From NCBI GenBank assembly GCA_905214345.1, contig CAJMLV010000038.1, positions 1 to 26,589 on the forward strand: 26,589 nucleotides of DNA. Direction: 5' to 3'. This document shows positions 13,683-21,019 of this stretch, piece by piece; within the stretch, counting starts at the first letter, position 1; the number at the start of each line of letters is the position of its first letter. A program made the position numbers and the translations under genes. Below the pieces are notes generated by a model. It made no database searches. It had not been told where the DNA came from and saw only the letters and a program-made list of their open reading frames with translations. The DNA comes from an uncultured bacterium. GTDB taxonomy: Bacteria; Bacillota; Clostridia; Oscillospirales; Ruminococcaceae.

Positions 13683-14887
13683 GACGTTTTGCCGCCGGGC
13701 TGCTGGCAGCAGCCATGGTGTTTGCCCTGACCGGCTGCGGACAGCCCGCCGACAGCCTGTCTCCCACCTCCACGCCGAAGGCAACGGCACACCCCACCCC
13801 CGAACCCACACCGGAACCCACCCCCACGGTGCAGACGGTGCGTTTTTCCGCCAGCGGAGACAACCTCATCCACGAAGGACTGTACAACCAGGCCCGCCGC
13901 CGGGCCGCTGAAGCTGGGCGGGAGGGATATGACTTCACCTTTGCCTATGAGAATCTGCGGGACTTTTACGCCGGGTATGACGTGAACTGGCTGAACCAGG
14001 AGACCCTGGTCAATGACGCCTTTGAGCCTTCCGGTTATCCCATGTTCTCCACCCCCACCGGCATCACCGACGCTTTGTATGACATCGGTTTCCGGGTGTT
14101 CAGCCTTTCCAACAACCACAGCTATGACAAGGGCGCCCAGGGCATCGAGTCCTCTCTGGCACACTGGAACAGTATGCCGGAAGATGTGCTCACCGCCGGA
14201 TTCTATCCTCTCACCAAGGAAGCGGCGGCCGAGTCCGACGGTCTGACCTATCAGACAGTGAACGGCATCACCATCGGATATCTTTCCTATACCGAATACA
14301 CCAACGGCATCCCCACCCCCACCGACGCACAGCACGGCATCATCTACTTGGACGATACCGACACCATCGCCGCCCAGATGGCCGAGATGCGCCCCAACTG
14401 CGACGTGCTGGTGGTCAGCTGCCATTGGGGTGTGGAAGGCAGTCACGAGGTGAGCGACGGGCAGCGTCAGACCGCCCAGTGGCTGGCCGATCAGGGTGCG
14501 GACCTGATCATCGGCACCCACCCCCATGTGACCCAGACTGCCCAGTGGCTCACCGCACAGGATGGCCGCCAGGTGTTCGTGACCTACTCTCTGGGCAACT
14601 TCATCAGCGCCCAGTCTTCCCCGGACAATATGATCGGCGCTATTCTCAGCGTGGAGTTTGAAAAGACCACTCAGCCCGACGGCAGCAGCACCACCGTGGT
14701 GCAAAACCCGCAGCTGATCCCCACCGTGACCCAGTACGAAAACGGATATTCAGACATCCGGGTGTATCTCTATCGGGATTACACCGACGAGCTTGGCGCC
14801 GCCCACGGCAATTTCACACTGAGCCGCGACTACATACAGCAGGTACTGCAAGAGAGCATCGACCCCGCGTTTTTGGTTTTGGAGTAA
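13673..14887 (+). CDS. CapA-family lipoprotein (metallophosphatase-like fold)
   Basis: A 404-residue surface lipoprotein: basic start (MRIRR), hydrophobic signal and lipobox LTGC (lipidated C22), then a Pro/Thr/Glu-rich linker (about residues 30-52, repeated P-T-P-E) that reaches into the wall. The catalytic-type domain shows SASGDNLIH, SLSNNHSYD, VVSCHWGVE, IGTHPHV and YSLGNF, the standard CapA/PgsA blocks of a metal-binding calcineurin-like fold. CapA proteins take part in poly-gamma-glutamate or related surface polymer synthesis in some bacilli; most stand-alone homologues are uncharacterised. SD AGGGGA lies inside the dapB end, and the ATG overlaps dapB by 10 nt. Its position in the DAP operon hints at a cell-wall role (inference). 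Confidence 0.9.
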   Translation: MRIRRFAAGLLAAAMVFALTGCGQPADSLSPTSTPKATAHPTPEPTPEPTPTVQTVRFSASGDNLIHEGLYNQARRRAAEAGREGYDFTFAYENLRDFYAGYDVNWLNQETLVNDAFEPSGYPMFSTPTGITDALYDIGFRVFSLSNNHSYDKGAQGIESSLAHWNSMPEDVLTAGFYPLTKEAAAESDGLTYQTVNGITIGYLSYTEYTNGIPTPTDAQHGIIYLDDTDTIAAQMAEMRPNCDVLVVSCHWGVEGSHEVSDGQRQTAQWLADQGADLIIGTHPHVTQTAQWLTAQDGRQVFVTYSLGNFISAQSSPDNMIGAILSVEFEKTTQPDGSSTTVVQNPQLIPTVTQYENGYSDIRVYLYRDYTDELGAAHGNFTLSRDYIQQVLQESIDPAFLVLE

Positions 14888-14927
14888 ACGGGTCCCGGCC
14901 CGAACCACAGAAAGGAACTGAGGAATC

Positions 14928-15383
14928 ATGTATGGCGTAACCAAGATCACCAGCGAGCAGAACATTATGCTCACCACCTTTCCCGGCGCCCAGTACAGCG
15001 CCCAGAGCCTGGCCGAACACCTGGACGTATTTGCCAAAGCCGGCATTGTGGTGGATATGATCTGCCAGAGCGCCCCCCGCGGCAGCGAGGTGGATTTCAG
15101 CTTTACCACCAGCTACGATAATTTCACCGCCGTGATGGTGGCTCTGCCGGACGCCGTCAAGAGCAATCCGCCGCTGATCTCCGGCGGATACAGCAAGATC
15201 AACCTGTTTGGCGAAGAGATGGTCACCAGCTGCGGCGTGGCTGCCCGGGCTCTGCAGGCCCTGGCCAAGGCCAGTGTGGAAGTGGTGCTCATCACCACCA
15301 GCGATCTGGACATCTCCCTGCTGGTACGCCAGCAGGACGAGGACGTGGCACTGGAAGCGCTGCACACCGCCTTCGCACTGTAA
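14928..15383 (+). CDS. Stand-alone double-ACT protein, aspartokinase regulatory-domain-like
   Basis: A 151-residue cytosolic protein with no kinase domain. Two ACT-like halves are visible: VTKITSEQNIMLTTFPG with FAKAGIVVDMICQSAP (residues about 4-60), and INLFGEEMVTSCGVAARALQAL with the typical ITTSDLDISLLVR (about 88-137). The pattern closely follows the C-terminal lysine-binding region of aspartate kinase (V.GV....n...lt, aGI.vDMI.qs, i.tSd..is.lv). It lies 40 nt after the CapA gene and ends the riboswitch-controlled operon, with SD-like AGGAACTGAGG. It could act in trans on aspartokinase, like the separately translated beta subunit of Bacillus LysC, or be an independent lysine sensor. The function is inferred. 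Confidence 0.85.
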   Translation: MYGVTKITSEQNIMLTTFPGAQYSAQSLAEHLDVFAKAGIVVDMICQSAPRGSEVDFSFTTSYDNFTAVMVALPDAVKSNPPLISGGYSKINLFGEEMVTSCGVAARALQALAKASVEVVLITTSDLDISLLVRQQDEDVALEALHTAFAL

Positions 15384-15402
15384 AAAATCTTCCGCACAAA
15401 TG

Positions 15403-15451
15403 AAAAAGCCCTGCCGGGTCTGCAAAGCAGATTGCCCGGCAGGGCTTTTTT
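15403..15451. terminator. Bidirectional intrinsic terminator
   Basis: AAAAAGCCCTGCCGGG (15403-15418) is the exact complement of CCCGGCAGGGCTTTTT (15435-15450), with a 16-nt loop. T-runs face both ways, so it ends the asd-dapA-dapB-capA-ACT operon on the plus strand and the CPBP operon on the minus strand. Confidence 0.95.
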
Positions 15452-15458
15452 GTTGTAT

Positions 15459-16481
15459 TCAGGATTCGGTGGGGGTGGTATCGGACAGGATCTTCGGGCG
15501 GCGTTCAAACACCTTGGAGGCAAACACCGGCATGTACAGCACCACATACAACACCAGAGAGATGAGCACATCCGACCAGGCGATGACCTGATTGCTGATT
15601 ACGGAACTGCCGGAATAGGCCAGAATCAGGTTGTTGTTGCAGTAGTGCAGCAGCACCGGTACCCAGATGTTGTCGGTCTTGAGATAGGCCCAGGCAAAGA
15701 ACACGCCCAGAGTGACGCAGACGATGATCTGGCTTACCAGACTCTGCAAAGAGGTTTCAGGGCTGTAATAGAAAAGGTTCAAGGGCAGATGCCACAGCCC
15801 CCAGGCAACGCCCAGCACCAGTACGCCCAGGCGGGGGCCGAATTTCTGCTGCAAACGGGGCTGCAGATAATAGCGCCAGCCGTATTCCTCACCGAAAAAG
15901 GCGGTGAAGCTGAGGAAGAAGTTGGGAATGATGATTACCAGCATCACCCAGGGCGTAGGGGTAGCCCAGTAAGCCAGATACTCGCCCAGCTGGCCATACG
16001 GGATCATGGACAGGAATACGGAAGCCGTACGCAGCACCACGAACAGCAGCACATACAAAAACGCTTTTGCGCCGCCGTGCCAGCAGAGGCCGCTGGCCTG
16101 CCGGTTTTGCTTTTTCTCGGTCATCAGGAAAATCCAGGCCGGGATACAGCCGATGACGATGGCATAACTGCAGATGAGCATCCAGTCCATGGCGGGTGCC
16201 ACTACCGCACCGATGCAGCAGCCCACCATCACCAGGGTCAGGACCAGAAACAGGGTGTAAAACCGCCGGGTCAGGCCGGGTTTGCCCCGCCGGGTCACCA
16301 GCAGTGCCACCATGGCTCCCGCTGCCGGGTAAAACATCTGGGCATTGGGGAAAGCATCCGTTCCCCAGCCGTTGCGCTGGCAGATGCTCAGGGGAATCCC
16401 CATCAGGTAAGGCATACCGAATGCAATCAGCAAAAAGATCAGCAGTTCTTTGCCTGTGTACTCTCTCGTTTCTTCTTTCAT
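15459..16481 (-). CDS. CPBP-family intramembrane metalloprotease (CAAX/Abi type)
   Basis: A 340-residue polytopic protein with about eight hydrophobic segments. The Abi/CPBP motifs are present: FFGEEYGWRYYLQPRL (Glu pair at about 198-199 and Arg203 of EExxxR), AWGLWHLPLNLF (His about 231) and a C-terminal LLHYCNNN (the HxxxN-like block). Members cleave prenylated or membrane peptides, or serve in bacteriocin self-immunity and signalling (family knowledge). ATG at 16481 is preferred since AAGGAG lies 8 nt before it; a GTG three codons upstream would be too close. It is the last gene of a three-gene unit with the XRE regulator and the small membrane protein, and ends at the bidirectional terminator. 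Confidence 0.92.
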   Translation of the reverse strand: MKEETREYTGKELLIFLLIAFGMPYLMGIPLSICQRNGWGTDAFPNAQMFYPAAGAMVALLVTRRGKPGLTRRFYTLFLVLTLVMVGCCIGAVVAPAMDWMLICSYAIVIGCIPAWIFLMTEKKQNRQASGLCWHGGAKAFLYVLLFVVLRTASVFLSMIPYGQLGEYLAYWATPTPWVMLVIIIPNFFLSFTAFFGEEYGWRYYLQPRLQQKFGPRLGVLVLGVAWGLWHLPLNLFYYSPETSLQSLVSQIIVCVTLGVFFAWAYLKTDNIWVPVLLHYCNNNLILAYSGSSVISNQVIAWSDVLISLVLYVVLYMPVFASKVFERRPKILSDTTPTES

Positions 16482-16518
16482 GTCACACACTCCTTTTTTG
16501 CAGTTTCAGGGACAGGGA

Positions 16519-17004
16519 TTATTGGTTTTCTTCTTCAGTTTCACCGGCTTCCTGGTCCAGAGAGGAACGGCGCTTGTAATACAGCCAGGCGCTGACCTGA
16601 AGCACGACAAAAATCAACCCAAACACAAAAATGCCGCCCACCACCGGTCCCCACCAGTAGCTCCACTTCCACCAGTCCTGACGGCTGTTGCGCACCAGAT
16701 AATATACCGTAATGCCTGCGCCACCCAGCACCGACCACAGGGCATTGGTTTTGGCGTTGGGCTTCACATCAAAGGAAGTCCAGATACCGTTGCGCAGATA
16801 CTCAAACAGACCGTAGGCGCACATAAGCATGAAGATGATCCATTCCGCCATGTACTGTTCCGGCGGCACATCCAGCGCCGACTGGACCAGAATGGCAACG
16901 AGCAGCGCCGCCCACGCACCCCAGAACCCCCGGCTATTGATGGTAAGCAGCTTCTGAGTCTGCATCTCATCCAGCTTGTTCTCCATTTGAAAAGGATTTT
17001 TCAT
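16519..17004 (-). CDS. DUF6773-like multi-TM protein
   Basis: A 161-residue membrane protein with four hydrophobic segments (about residues 27-45, 52-68, 88-105 and 120-142). The N-terminus is KLDEMQTQKLLTINSRGFW and there is a central RNGIWTSFDVKPN. This pattern and the XRE partner fit the DUF6773 group of Firmicutes, a name I give from memory with limited confidence. The tail is acidic (DQEAGETEEENQ). Its ATG overlaps the stop of the XRE gene by 4 nt, so the pair is coupled. Such XRE plus small membrane protein pairs are often signal-responsive, but no input is known here. Confidence 0.8.
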   Translation of the reverse strand: MKNPFQMENKLDEMQTQKLLTINSRGFWGAWAALLVAILVQSALDVPPEQYMAEWIIFMLMCAYGLFEYLRNGIWTSFDVKPNAKTNALWSVLGGAGITVYYLVRNSRQDWWKWSYWWGPVVGGIFVFGLIFVVLQVSAWLYYKRRSSLDQEAGETEEENQ

Positions 17005-17204
17005 TCTTCATCCTCCCAGAACAGTTCATCCAGTGTTTTGCCCAGCACCCGGCAGATGGAACGGCACAGCCGGATGGTGGGATTATACTCCCCTTTTTCA
17101 ATGGCGTTGATGGTCTGGCGGGTCGCCCCCACCGCCTGCGCCAGCTGGGCCTGGGTCATGTCTTTTTCGGCCCGGGCTGCTTTCAGTTTAAGATTTTTGG
17201 CCAA
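17001..17204 (-). CDS. XRE-family HTH regulator (67 aa)
   Basis: A minimal Cro/cI-type regulator that consists of just the HTH: LKAARAEKDMTQAQLAQAVGATRQTINAIEKG covers helices 1-3, with TRQTINAIE as the recognition region, and a short tail follows (NPTIRLCRSICRVLGKTLDELF). This is the YozG-like compact type often paired with small membrane proteins. The start is TTG at 17204 behind GGAGGAGAG. Its own promoter lies at 17259-17287 and carries two direct repeats (17274-17286 and 17295-17307), which makes auto-regulation likely. It heads the XRE-membrane protein-CPBP unit. Confidence 0.93.
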   Translation of the reverse strand: MAKNLKLKAARAEKDMTQAQLAQAVGATRQTINAIEKGEYNPTIRLCRSICRVLGKTLDELFWEDEE

Positions 17205-17258
17205 AGGCTTCTCTCCTCCCTTGCAGCTCAGGAGATGCCGCTTTTTCCTTACACCCGC

Positions 17259-17287
17259 AGTATAGCATCCACATTACATTTTGTCAA
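17259..17287 (-). promoter_or_regulatory. Consensus promoter of the XRE operon
   Basis: On the minus strand TTGACA (17282-17287), a 17-nt spacer, then TATACT (17259-17264). One of two direct repeats covers most of the -35. Confidence 0.88.
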
Positions 17288-17307
17288 TTATATTTTACTT
17301 TTTGTCA
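17274..17307 (-). repeat. Direct-repeat operator candidate
   Basis: TGACAAAAAGTAA (17295-17307) and TGACAAAATGTAA (17274-17286) match at 12 of 13 bases on the minus strand and start exactly 21 bp apart, two helical turns. The downstream copy overlaps the -35 of the XRE operon. The upstream copy reaches toward the divergent nadE promoter. It is the most likely binding site for the XRE protein, by position only. Confidence 0.6.
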
Positions 17308-17326
17308 GGTTCTTTTGGGTTTTCGG

Positions 17327-17355
17327 TTGCGGGGGAACGCCCTGTGTGGTATCAT
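17327..17355 (+). promoter_or_regulatory. Probable nadE promoter
   Basis: TTGCGG (17327-17332), 17 nt, TATCAT (17350-17355), 33 nt before the ATG at 17388. The -35 is weak. It is divergent from the XRE promoter, with about 40 bp between the two -35 boxes. Confidence 0.55.
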
Positions 17356-17387
17356 ACAGACAAAGAACCTTCAAAGGATGAGTGTGC

Positions 17388-19301
17388 ATGCGTTACGGTT
17401 TTCTCCGCTGTGCGGCAGTCAGCCCGGCTTTGCGGGTGGCGGACTGCGAATTCAATGCCCAGGCTGTGATCTCGGCCATGAAAGAGGCCCGGGACAATCA
17501 GGTACGCCTCTTGTGCCTGCCCGAACTGAGCCTGACCGGCTACACCTGCAGCGATCTGTTCCTGCAGCAGACACTATATGAGGGTGCGGAATCCGCCCTT
17601 GTACAGATTCTGGAAGCCAGCCGGGAGCTGGACCTGGTGACGGTGGTGGGCCTGCCGGTACAGCTGGGCGGCAAACTCTACAACTGTGCCGCTGTGGTCT
17701 GCGGCGGGCGGCTGCTGGGTCTGGTGCCCAAGACCCACCTGCCCAACTATGCTGAATTTTATGAGAAGCGGCATTTTGTGCCGGGTCCCCGGGCGGTGCG
17801 CACCGTGCGGCTGGCCGGTCAGGATGTGCCTTTCGGCACCGACCTGCTGTTTGCCTGCCGCCAGATGCCGGATTTTGTGCTGAGCGTGGAGATCTGTGAG
17901 GACCTGTGGGCGCCTGTGCCCCCCAGCTGCCGCCATGCCCTGGCCGGCGCCACCGTGATTGCCAACCTTTCGGCCAGCGACGAAACGGTGGGCAAGGCGG
18001 CCTACCGCCGGGAACTGATTGCCGGACAGAGTGCCCGCCTGCTTTGCGGTTACCTGTACGCCGATGCCGGGCACGGGGAAAGTACCACCGACATGACCTT
18101 TGCAGGCCATGACCTGATTGCGGAAAACGGCGTTCTGCTGGCGCAGAGCGAACCTTTCGGCTGCGGCAAGGCTGTCAGTGAAATTGACGTGAACCGCATG
18201 CGGCAGGAACGGCTGCGCAACACTACCTTTGAGCCGGAAGACGCCGGGTATACCCGGGTGGAGTTCGATCTGTCCCCCGCCGACGCGCCCTTGAGCCGTG
18301 CCTTCTCCCCCACTCCCTTTGTGCCGGACCACACCGATGCCCGCAGCGAGCGCTGCGAACTGATCCTGCGTATCCAGGCGGAAGGTCTGGCCAAGCGAAT
18401 GGAACACACCCACGCCGCCTGTGCGGTCATTGGTATTTCCGGCGGGCTGGATTCCTGCCTGGCTTTGCTGGCCGCCGTGCGCGCCTGCAGGGTGCTGGGC
18501 CGCAGCACCAAGGACATTGTTGCCATCACCATGCCCTGCTTCGGCACCACCCAGCGCACCCGCTCCAACGCCGAGATCCTCTGCGAGGCCCTGGGCGTTC
18601 GGTTCATGGAGATCAACATCACCAACACGGTGCGCAGCCACTTTGCGGACATCGGCCAGAACGACACCGACTACGATGTGACCTACGAAAACTGCCAGGC
18701 CCGCGTACGGACCCTGGAGCTGATGGACTACGCCAACAAGCACGGCGGGTTCGTCATTGGCACCGGCGACCTGAGCGAGCTGGCCCTGGGCTGGGCCACC
18801 TACAACGGCGACCACATGAGCATGTACGGTGTGAACGCCGGTATTCCCAAGACCCTGGTGCGGCATATTGTGCGGTATGTGGCCGACAGCAGCACCAGCG
18901 AAGCCCTGCGGGATGTGCTGCTGGATATTCTGGATACCCCTGTCAGCCCGGAACTGCTCCCCGCTGCCGAGGACGGCACCATCAGCCAGCAGACCGAAAA
19001 ACTGGTGGGTCCCTATGAACTGCACGACTTCTATCTGTACTATGTGCTGCGGTTCGGCTTTGGCCCCGCCAAGATCTACCGCATCGCCCAGACCGCCTTT
19101 GCGGACAAGTACACCCCCGACGTGCTTCTGTACTGGCTGCGGAACTTCTACCGCCGGTTCTTTGCCCAGCAGTTCAAGCGCAGCTGCCTGCCCGACGGCC
19201 CCAAGGTAGGTTCGGTCACCCTTTCCCCCCGCGGCGACTGGCGGATGCCCAGCGACGCCTGCAACGCCCTGTGGATGCGGGAACTGGATACCCTGAAATA
19301 A
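17388..19301 (+). CDS. nadE: Glutamine-dependent NAD(+) synthetase
   Basis: A 637-residue two-domain enzyme that makes NAD from nicotinate adenine dinucleotide with ammonia taken from glutamine. The N-terminal nitrilase-type glutaminase has its full triad: Glu46 (PELSLTGY), Lys115 (VPKTHLPN) and Cys170 (SVEICEDLW). A linker leads to the synthetase with the ATP-pyrophosphatase loop SGGLDS (351-356), then TMPCFGTT, GTGDLSELALGWATYNGDHM and the C-terminal FYRRFFAQQFKRS. Length and architecture fit the long Mycobacterium-type NadE rather than the short ammonia-only form. ATG at 17388 is preferred to GTG at 17382 for spacing to AAAGG. It is monocistronic, with a promoter before it and a terminator after it. 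Confidence 0.96.
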   Translation: MRYGFLRCAAVSPALRVADCEFNAQAVISAMKEARDNQVRLLCLPELSLTGYTCSDLFLQQTLYEGAESALVQILEASRELDLVTVVGLPVQLGGKLYNCAAVVCGGRLLGLVPKTHLPNYAEFYEKRHFVPGPRAVRTVRLAGQDVPFGTDLLFACRQMPDFVLSVEICEDLWAPVPPSCRHALAGATVIANLSASDETVGKAAYRRELIAGQSARLLCGYLYADAGHGESTTDMTFAGHDLIAENGVLLAQSEPFGCGKAVSEIDVNRMRQERLRNTTFEPEDAGYTRVEFDLSPADAPLSRAFSPTPFVPDHTDARSERCELILRIQAEGLAKRMEHTHAACAVIGISGGLDSCLALLAAVRACRVLGRSTKDIVAITMPCFGTTQRTRSNAEILCEALGVRFMEINITNTVRSHFADIGQNDTDYDVTYENCQARVRTLELMDYANKHGGFVIGTGDLSELALGWATYNGDHMSMYGVNAGIPKTLVRHIVRYVADSSTSEALRDVLLDILDTPVSPELLPAAEDGTISQQTEKLVGPYELHDFYLYYVLRFGFGPAKIYRIAQTAFADKYTPDVLLYWLRNFYRRFFAQQFKRSCLPDGPKVGSVTLSPRGDWRMPSDACNALWMRELDTLK

Positions 19302-19320
19302 GTTCATTCCATATACAACA

Positions 19321-19367
19321 ACCCACCCCCGGATCTTCGGCTTTGCGGCCGTCGTCCGGGGGTGGGT
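19321..19367 (+). terminator. Terminator after nadE, possibly shared
   Basis: ACCCACCCCCGGA (19321-19333) is the exact complement of TCCGGGGGTGGGT (19355-19367), with a 21-nt loop, followed by TTTCTCTGTTT on the plus strand. On the minus strand the tail is TTGTTGTAT, weaker, so it may also end the Toprim-holA-comEC operon. Confidence 0.85.
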
Positions 19368-19376
19368 TTTCTCTGT

Positions 19377-19976
19377 TTATTCCATGCGACGCAGTTCGGC
19401 GTCCAGGCTGTCAAAAGTGTACAGGGTGTTGAGCACTGAAAGCAATTCCTTCTTGCTCAGCCGGGGCGGCAGGCCCAAACGTTTCAGCAAAGAGCGGCGG
19501 CGGTCGGCACTGTTGGCCGTACCGGAAATGCCCCACTCATACAGATCGGTGTAGGTGATGGGACGGGGGTTGTCCGGGATTCCGGCAATATCGTCGGGCA
19601 CCGATGTCAGGGCCGTCTGCAAGGCCTGCAGGATCAGTTCATCCCCGATGCCTTCCACCCCCAGCAGGCCTTCCTTGCCGGGTTCGGCTTTGCGGCTTTC
19701 TTTGCCGGGAATGGCGGGCACATAGGCCTGCCGCACATAGGCTGCCCCGGACAGGTTGGTGACGAAATGACGGATCTTGAATCCGGCAGCGTCGGAGTCG
19801 GTGAGCACGATCAGACCCCGGGCCCGGGCGGTCTGCTTGAACAGGTTCTGCCGGGCCTTATCCTTGAAGATGGCAAAGCCATCGGTGGTCAGGATCATGG
19901 TATCCACCAGATTGGCCAGCCGGGCAGCGTCATACCGGCCTTCTACGATCACGGCGGGACGGATGGTCAGTTTCAT
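19377..19976 (-). CDS. Toprim (RNase M5-like) protein with C-terminal DUF4093-like part
   Basis: A 199-residue protein. The N-terminal Toprim fold has the catalytic glutamate in VIVEGRYDAARL (about E12), the strand LVDTMILTTDGFAIF and the acidic pair LTDSDAAGFKIR (about 59-70). These match RNase M5 (RnmV, the 5S rRNA maturase) in layout, but the usual DPDxxGE is replaced by DSDAAGF. The C-terminal half (LGVEGIGDELILQAL, YTDLYEWGISG, RRRSLLKRLGLP) fits what I recall as the DUF4093 domain. Start ATG at 19976 overlaps the holA stop (ATGA), so it is coupled to holA. In Bacillus rnmV sits beside ksgA instead. The enzyme could be the 5S maturase or a related nuclease; undetermined. Confidence 0.85.
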   Translation of the reverse strand: MKLTIRPAVIVEGRYDAARLANLVDTMILTTDGFAIFKDKARQNLFKQTARARGLIVLTDSDAAGFKIRHFVTNLSGAAYVRQAYVPAIPGKESRKAEPGKEGLLGVEGIGDELILQALQTALTSVPDDIAGIPDNPRPITYTDLYEWGISGTANSADRRRSLLKRLGLPPRLSKKELLSVLNTLYTFDSLDAELRRME

Positions 19977-21019
19977 GCACGCCTCCCGGAACTGCACAGG
20001 CCCAGTTCGCACAGCGCTTTCTGCAAGAGCAGATCGGCGTTCAGGCGGCTGCCTTTCAGGTCGGTATCCAGCTTTTGCAGCACCCGCAGGCTTTGTTCCA
20101 GGCGGGCTCGGTCGTACCGCATGGCGGTCTGTTCGGCGTTGCCCAGACGGTAGTTCCACTTGCCGGTGTAGCCGAAATCCTTGGCCATATCCCCCAGCTG
20201 GCGGCGGCTCTTTTTGGTCAGGAAAGCTCGGTACACATCCAGATAGTTGCCGATGAGGGCGCCGGTGATGAGCACCGGGTCGTTCTGCAGTTCCAGCAGG
20301 GTCTGCAGCTTTTCCAGCGCCTGACGGGTGCGTCCGGCAGCCACCAGCTTGACCATATCGAAGGTGTCGGCATCCAGGGTGACGGTACCCAGTTTCTCGA
20401 TCATATCGGTGGTGATGGTGCCGTAGTTGGCCAGGGCAGCCAGCTTTTCGATCTCGCTGCGCAGCAAAAACTGGTCCTCGCCGCAACGGTCCAGCAACAT
20501 GGCTTCGGCACCGGGGGCAAACTTGGCTCCCGTCTCCCCCGCCCAGTTGCGGGCCATCTCCTGCAAGGCGGCCCGGTTGGGTTTGGCGATCTGGACACAG
20601 TAGCCGATCTTCTCGCAGGCGGAGATCAGCTTCTGCTCCCGCTTGCCAGGACGCAGCTTGCCGTATTTTTCTTCCATCACACTGGTCAGCACAAAGACCG
20701 CATTCTCGGTATCGGCCAGAGTATCACAGAATTCCTGCAAGTCTTTGTCCGAATAGGCCGACGGGCGGACCAGCGGCATCAGGACCAGACGCTTGCCCCC
20801 GAAAAAGGAGATGGTACCGGCAGCCAGCACGATCTCCTCCACGCTGGGGGTGGGACCGTCCAGCACGGTGGTTTCGGGGTCATCCTCCGACAGCGCCTTT
20901 TCCACCTTGGCCGCGGCGCTGCGCACCAGGGCTTCGTCCCCGGCGTAAAAGTAAAAGACCGAGCAGCCGGCTTTCAGCTGCTTTTTCAGTTCATTCTCAC
21001 TGTACAGCAAGTATCTCAC
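19973..21019 (-). CDS. holA: DNA polymerase III delta subunit
   Basis: A 348-residue clamp-loader subunit that opens the beta clamp. It shows the delta-type layout: N-terminal AAA+-like domain without a Walker A (FYFYAGDEALVRS, then TISFFGGKRLVLM and NAVFVLTSV), lid (LDRCGEDQFLLRSEIEKLAAL, strongly typical of HolA) and C-terminal helical domain (FDMVKLVAAGRTRQALEKLQTLLELQNDPVLITGAL, and YRLGNAEQTAMRYDRARLEQSLRVL, then LLLQKAL). It starts 23 nt inside comEC, as in many Firmicutes where holA follows comEC. Its stop overlaps the next start by 4 nt. Confidence 0.94.
   Translation of the reverse strand: MRYLLYSENELKKQLKAGCSVFYFYAGDEALVRSAAAKVEKALSEDDPETTVLDGPTPSVEEIVLAAGTISFFGGKRLVLMPLVRPSAYSDKDLQEFCDTLADTENAVFVLTSVMEEKYGKLRPGKREQKLISACEKIGYCVQIAKPNRAALQEMARNWAGETGAKFAPGAEAMLLDRCGEDQFLLRSEIEKLAALANYGTITTDMIEKLGTVTLDADTFDMVKLVAAGRTRQALEKLQTLLELQNDPVLITGALIGNYLDVYRAFLTKKSRRQLGDMAKDFGYTGKWNYRLGNAEQTAMRYDRARLEQSLRVLQKLDTDLKGSRLNADLLLQKALCELGLCSSGRRA

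Noticed and set aside
17574..19307. A 577-codon open frame on the minus strand
   Set aside because: Antisense to nadE, whose two active sites are complete.
19977..20486. N-terminal extension of the Toprim protein to about 369 residues
   Set aside because: The added part is an out-of-frame reading of holA. The Toprim domain starts right at the ATG at 19976, which overlaps the holA stop.
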